Part shown: in pieces, positions 60,918 to 64,000 of the stretch
Layout: every line of letters begins with the position of its first letter
Numbering within the stretch: the stretch's first letter is position 1
NCBI GenBank assembly: GCA_947074345.1
Contig: CAMTPH010000003.1
Span: 1-64,000 of the forward strand
DNA length: 64,000 nucleotides
Reading direction: 5' to 3'
From: an uncultured Bacteroides sp.
GTDB taxonomy: Bacteria > Bacteroidota > Bacteroidia > Bacteroidales > Bacteroidaceae
Position numbers and translations under genes: made by a program
The notes under the pieces: generated by a model
Told to the model about the DNA's origin: nothing
Seen by the model: the letters and a program-made list of their open reading frames with translations, nothing else
Databases searched by the model: none

Positions 60918-61871
60918 TTAATCTATATCAGGTGCGATAGGAACATTATCTACTACAGGTATCCAATTGTCTATGTTTACACTATTGAATAAGATAGTAT
61001 CCGCTCGTATTAATAGGCTATAATGGTATGAGTAGCCTACTTTAAGACTATCATTCATGATTGGCAATTCGGTTTGATATGCTCTTGAATACTGATTCTC
61101 GTCAATAATCATTATGATTTTAAATGATGCTTTTAAAGTAGAACTTTCTTTCAGGTGGAGCGCCGGCATTGTAAATGTGCCATAGAATGTAGTATCATTA
61201 AGTTGAGATGTTAATGGTTGGAAAAGGGTATCGTTGACACTATGTGATGGACCCATGTCGCCATTAAAGAGATTCCAGGTTATGGTATCTCTTGATGATG
61301 GGGTTAACAACATCTCTTCGAAGGTTACTAGGTCTATCTCTTCGGATATAACAATCTCTAAAGCCACTTGAGTAACCGAGTGATCAAATTTAAGGTTGTA
61401 GTTATTTACCAGATCTTTTAATGTTACATTGCACGTATCCGACCATATATAATCTACTGTATAGTCAATATCACTACATATACCGTTAGTAAATGATGGT
61501 ATTTTGCGCAAAAAATCATTAGTCCCAACAGCAAAGAAGTTATAAGTACCCGGTGGTAAATACATTGCTTCGGTAAGTGGAGACAAGGTCCCTTCATCAG
61601 TTGAGATGTAGTTTACGATTGTGACTAAATTATTATCGGTATCATAGGCATATACATTGATGTACTTGTTTTTGCCTATATTTTCATATCCTGCTCTCGT
61701 AAAGTTTTGTTCTATTATTGTGTTAAAGTTAACTCTAACCTTATTTTTAGAAGTATCATCAACCGATAAATTATTTAATCTATTATAATTTATGACTGTG
61801 TTTTCGCACGAAACAAATAATGCGATAAATAGCGCGGCAGTAAAACATAATTTCTTATACGTAGCACACAT
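60918..61871 (-). CDS. Fimbrillin/Mfa-like lipoprotein, paralog 1 (first gene of array)
   Basis: Lipobox IALFVSC; EGTLSPLTEAMYLPPGTYNFFAVG, VDYIWSD, DHSVTQVALEI, YHYSLLIRADTILFNSVNIDNWIPV. Confidence 0.78.
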   Translation of the reverse strand: MCATYKKLCFTAALFIALFVSCENTVINYNRLNNLSVDDTSKNKVRVNFNTIIEQNFTRAGYENIGKNKYINVYAYDTDNNLVTIVNYISTDEGTLSPLTEAMYLPPGTYNFFAVGTNDFLRKIPSFTNGICSDIDYTVDYIWSDTCNVTLKDLVNNYNLKFDHSVTQVALEIVISEEIDLVTFEEMLLTPSSRDTITWNLFNGDMGPSHSVNDTLFQPLTSQLNDTTFYGTFTMPALHLKESSTLKASFKIIMIIDENQYSRAYQTELPIMNDSLKVGYSYHYSLLIRADTILFNSVNIDNWIPVVDNVPIAPDID

Positions 61872-61998
61872 ATTAATGATAAGTTTATATATTTAAACAA
61901 TCTGTCAAATAGAAAGATTAATATATAATTAATGTTAACTATAATTAACGTGTGTATTGGTGAATTATGCCTCTTATTTATATGTATAATGTGTGCTA
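61862..61998. repeat. 10-bp perfect inverted repeat bracketing the fimbrillin-operon upstream region
   Basis: TAGCACACAT (61862-61871, includes the start codon of paralog 1) and ATGTGTGCTA (61989-61998), 117 bp between arms. Confidence 0.5.
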
Positions 61999-62032
61999 AA
62001 AATGCTTTTAGGCGAATTCGAAATAACTAGTA

Positions 62033-63331
62033 TTAGCTATAGCGTCTAGGGTATCTGAATATAATTGCTAATAAAGCAAAAGCTCCCATGGTGAACGGGT
62101 AATAAAGATTGCCAACAATACTTATTGGAGAGATGTTGGCTAGTCCGGCTGCCATAAGCAACTGTGCACCATAAGGAATGATGCCTTGAATAAAGCATGA
62201 AAAGGTATCTAGTATACTGGCACTCTTGCGGGGATCGAGCTTAAAGCGTGTAGCGATATCTTTAGCAATAGGACCGGTAGTTAGAATGGCAATTGTATTG
62301 TTGGCAGTACATAGATTGGCAATACTCACCAATCCTGCTATACTGAATTCTGCACCACGTTTGCCATTTACACGACGAGTAAGGCCACGAATAATATAAG
62401 ATATACCTCCATTGTAACGTATTAGTTCGAGCATTCCTCCGGCAAGTAGTGTAATTATAATTAGTTCGCCCATGCCAATAATACCATCGCCCATAGCGGC
62501 AAAGCAATCAAACAAATCGAAGCTTCCAGTTGCGATACCAATAATACCGGTTGCTACAATTCCGAGGGTAAGTACAATAAATACATTGAGCCCTGCAATG
62601 GCTGTGGCCAATACAATGAGGTAGGGGATTACTTTTACCCATTCTATAGCAGGTGTATGAGTTAGCTCTGTTACGCCAATACCTTTCCATACATAAATGA
62701 GCAATACTACTATTGCGGCTGGAACAACAATGAGCGAGTTTACACGAAATTTATCTTTCATATCGCATCCTTGAGTTTTAGTGGCAGCGATAGTTGTGTC
62801 TGAAATGAATGACAGATTATCACCAAATAGTGATCCGCCTACTACAACAGCTACCATAAATGGTATGGCGATGCCTGTCTTATCAGCTAAACCTACTGCT
62901 ACTGGTGTCAGTGCTACAATTGTTCCAACACTCGTACCAATAGATAACGATATAAAACATGCAGCGAGAAATATTCCTGCCAAAAGTAGATTGTCGGGTA
63001 ATATTTGAAGTGTGAGATTGACTGTTGCATCTATGGCTCCCATTGCTTTAGCGCTTCGTGCAAAGGCTCCTGCAAGAATGAAAATCCAAATCATGAGTAG
63101 TATGTTCTTATTGGCTGCTCCCATAGAGAACTGGTAGATGCGTTGGTCTAGTTTCACGCCGTGTGTGATGGCGATAGCATAACACGATGATACCAGAAAA
63201 GCTACTGTGATAGGAACTTTATAGAAGTCGTTCATCACAATAGAGGTGATAAGGTAGAGACACAAGAATACTATAAGCGGGCTTAGTGCACGAAGTCCCG
63301 ACATGGGTTTTGGATTGTATATCTGATTCAT
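62033..63331 (-). CDS. NhaC-family Na+/H+ antiporter
   Basis: SLSIGTSVGTIVALTPVAVGLADKTG, VVVGGSLFGDNLSFISDTTIAATKTQGCDM, CTANNTIAILTTGPIAKDIA. Confidence 0.9.
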   Translation of the reverse strand: MNQIYNPKPMSGLRALSPLIVFLCLYLITSIVMNDFYKVPITVAFLVSSCYAIAITHGVKLDQRIYQFSMGAANKNILLMIWIFILAGAFARSAKAMGAIDATVNLTLQILPDNLLLAGIFLAACFISLSIGTSVGTIVALTPVAVGLADKTGIAIPFMVAVVVGGSLFGDNLSFISDTTIAATKTQGCDMKDKFRVNSLIVVPAAIVVLLIYVWKGIGVTELTHTPAIEWVKVIPYLIVLATAIAGLNVFIVLTLGIVATGIIGIATGSFDLFDCFAAMGDGIIGMGELIIITLLAGGMLELIRYNGGISYIIRGLTRRVNGKRGAEFSIAGLVSIANLCTANNTIAILTTGPIAKDIATRFKLDPRKSASILDTFSCFIQGIIPYGAQLLMAAGLANISPISIVGNLYYPFTMGAFALLAIIFRYPRRYS

Positions 63332-63382
63332 GTGTACAAAGATAGATATTTTTGATTGAACCGTATTTGTACGACAAATAAA

Positions 63383-63417
63383 AAACCGACCACACTAACG
63401 AAGTAGTGGGCCGGTTT
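63383..63417 (-). terminator. Terminator downstream of uxaA
   Basis: Imperfect stem AAACCGaCCAC / GTGGgcCGGTTT with a T tract on the minus strand. Confidence 0.65.
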
Positions 63418-63443
63418 ATCTCAAAATAACTAATATGTTTGAA

Positions 63444-64000
63444 TTATAATGTTACCCCTGTCTTGAAGATAGAGATTTCACGATAACCTTTCTTTTCGTT
63501 GTTTACTAATTCACCGCTTGCTACTTGCAAGATGTAATCAATGAAACGTTCGCAAGTTTTCTCCATTGGTTCGTTTTCTACAATTACGCCAGCGTTAAAG
63601 TCAATCCATCCTGGTTTATTGTTTGCCAATGCAGAGTTAGTAGAAATCTTCATAGTTGGAACGAATGTACCGAATGGAGTTCCGCGTCCTGTAGTAAACA
63701 ATACGATATGGCAACCGCATGATGCTAGAGCAGTAGCAGCAACTAAGTCATTGCCCGGAGCAGAAAGTAGGTTTAAACCTTTTACTTGAAGACGATCTCC
63801 ATAACCCATAACTCCTTCTACAAGACTCTTACCGCATTTTTGTGTACAACCCAAAGCTTTATCTTCTAGTGTTGAAATACCACCTGCTTTGTTGCCTGGT
63901 GATGGATTTTCACCTACTGGTTCACCATGTGATAAGAAATATTCTTTGAAGTCATTAATTAAACTTACTGTTTGATCAAATAACTGTTCGTTGCGACAAC
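63444..64000 (-). CDS. uxaA: Altronate dehydratase, C-terminal part (5' end beyond window)
   Basis: Frame stays open to the window edge upstream of the annotated Met; GENPSPGNKAGGISTLEDKALGCTQKCGKSLVEGVMGYGDRL, GRGTPFGTFVPTMKISTNSALANNKPGWIDFNAG. Confidence 0.92.
   Translation of the reverse strand, partial: CRNEQLFDQTVSLINDFKEYFLSHGEPVGENPSPGNKAGGISTLEDKALGCTQKCGKSLVEGVMGYGDRLQVKGLNLLSAPGNDLVAATALASCGCHIVLFTTGRGTPFGTFVPTMKISTNSALANNKPGWIDFNAGVIVENEPMEKTCERFIDYILQVASGELVNNEKKGYREISIFKTGVTL

Noticed and set aside
61930-61952. GTTAACTATAATTAACGTG near the fimbrillin promoter as a fourth repeat copy
   Set aside because: Resembles the end of repeat copy 3 but has a 2-nt insertion, no partner at 44 bp and no TGTATATA spacer at the right offset.
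62262-62507. Cys/Tyr/Trp/Arg-rich 81-aa ORF, looks like an exotic small protein
   Set aside because: Out-of-frame, same-strand reading of the NhaC-type antiporter; composition is a frame-shift artefact.

Overview
The window appears to be a chromosomal segment of a low-GC Bacteroidales genome, probably Bacteroidaceae. This is inferred from gene content: class III Fbp, type III glutamine synthetase, serine palmitoyltransferase, a Bacteroidetes-type atp operon order, and TAnnTTTG -7 promoter boxes. Content from left to right: the 3' part of a tRNA-Gly with a terminator; housekeeping and transport genes; a hexuronate block (uxaC, lacI-type regulator, uxaB, with the uxaA 3' end at the far right edge); FHA and HU/SPOR-type proteins; a roughly 14.5 kb surface-polysaccharide locus (16.2-30.7 kb) with a radical SAM gene; the complete F-type ATP synthase operon; a nitrogen-assimilation cluster (porin-like protein, P-II, AmtB, GS-III); dapL/dapF; SPT with a divergent lipid kinase; aspS; the agmatine-to-putrescine genes; a FetAB-type ABC exporter; and a six-gene array of diverged fimbrillin/Mfa-like lipoproteins (55.9-61.9 kb). 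I found no CRISPR array, transposase, integrase or prophage. The items most worth a second look are: (a) the six-paralog lipoprotein operon, with Arg-[Ala/Ser/Gly] sites where type V pilins are cleaved and with uneven C-terminal tails; (b) a 64-bp twin-palindrome intergenic repeat present three times with exactly 44-bp periodicity; (c) a 10-bp inverted repeat bracketing the upstream region of the fimbrillin operon; and (d) a hairpin built from the coding ends of two convergent genes. All assignments come from reading the sequence; no database search was run.
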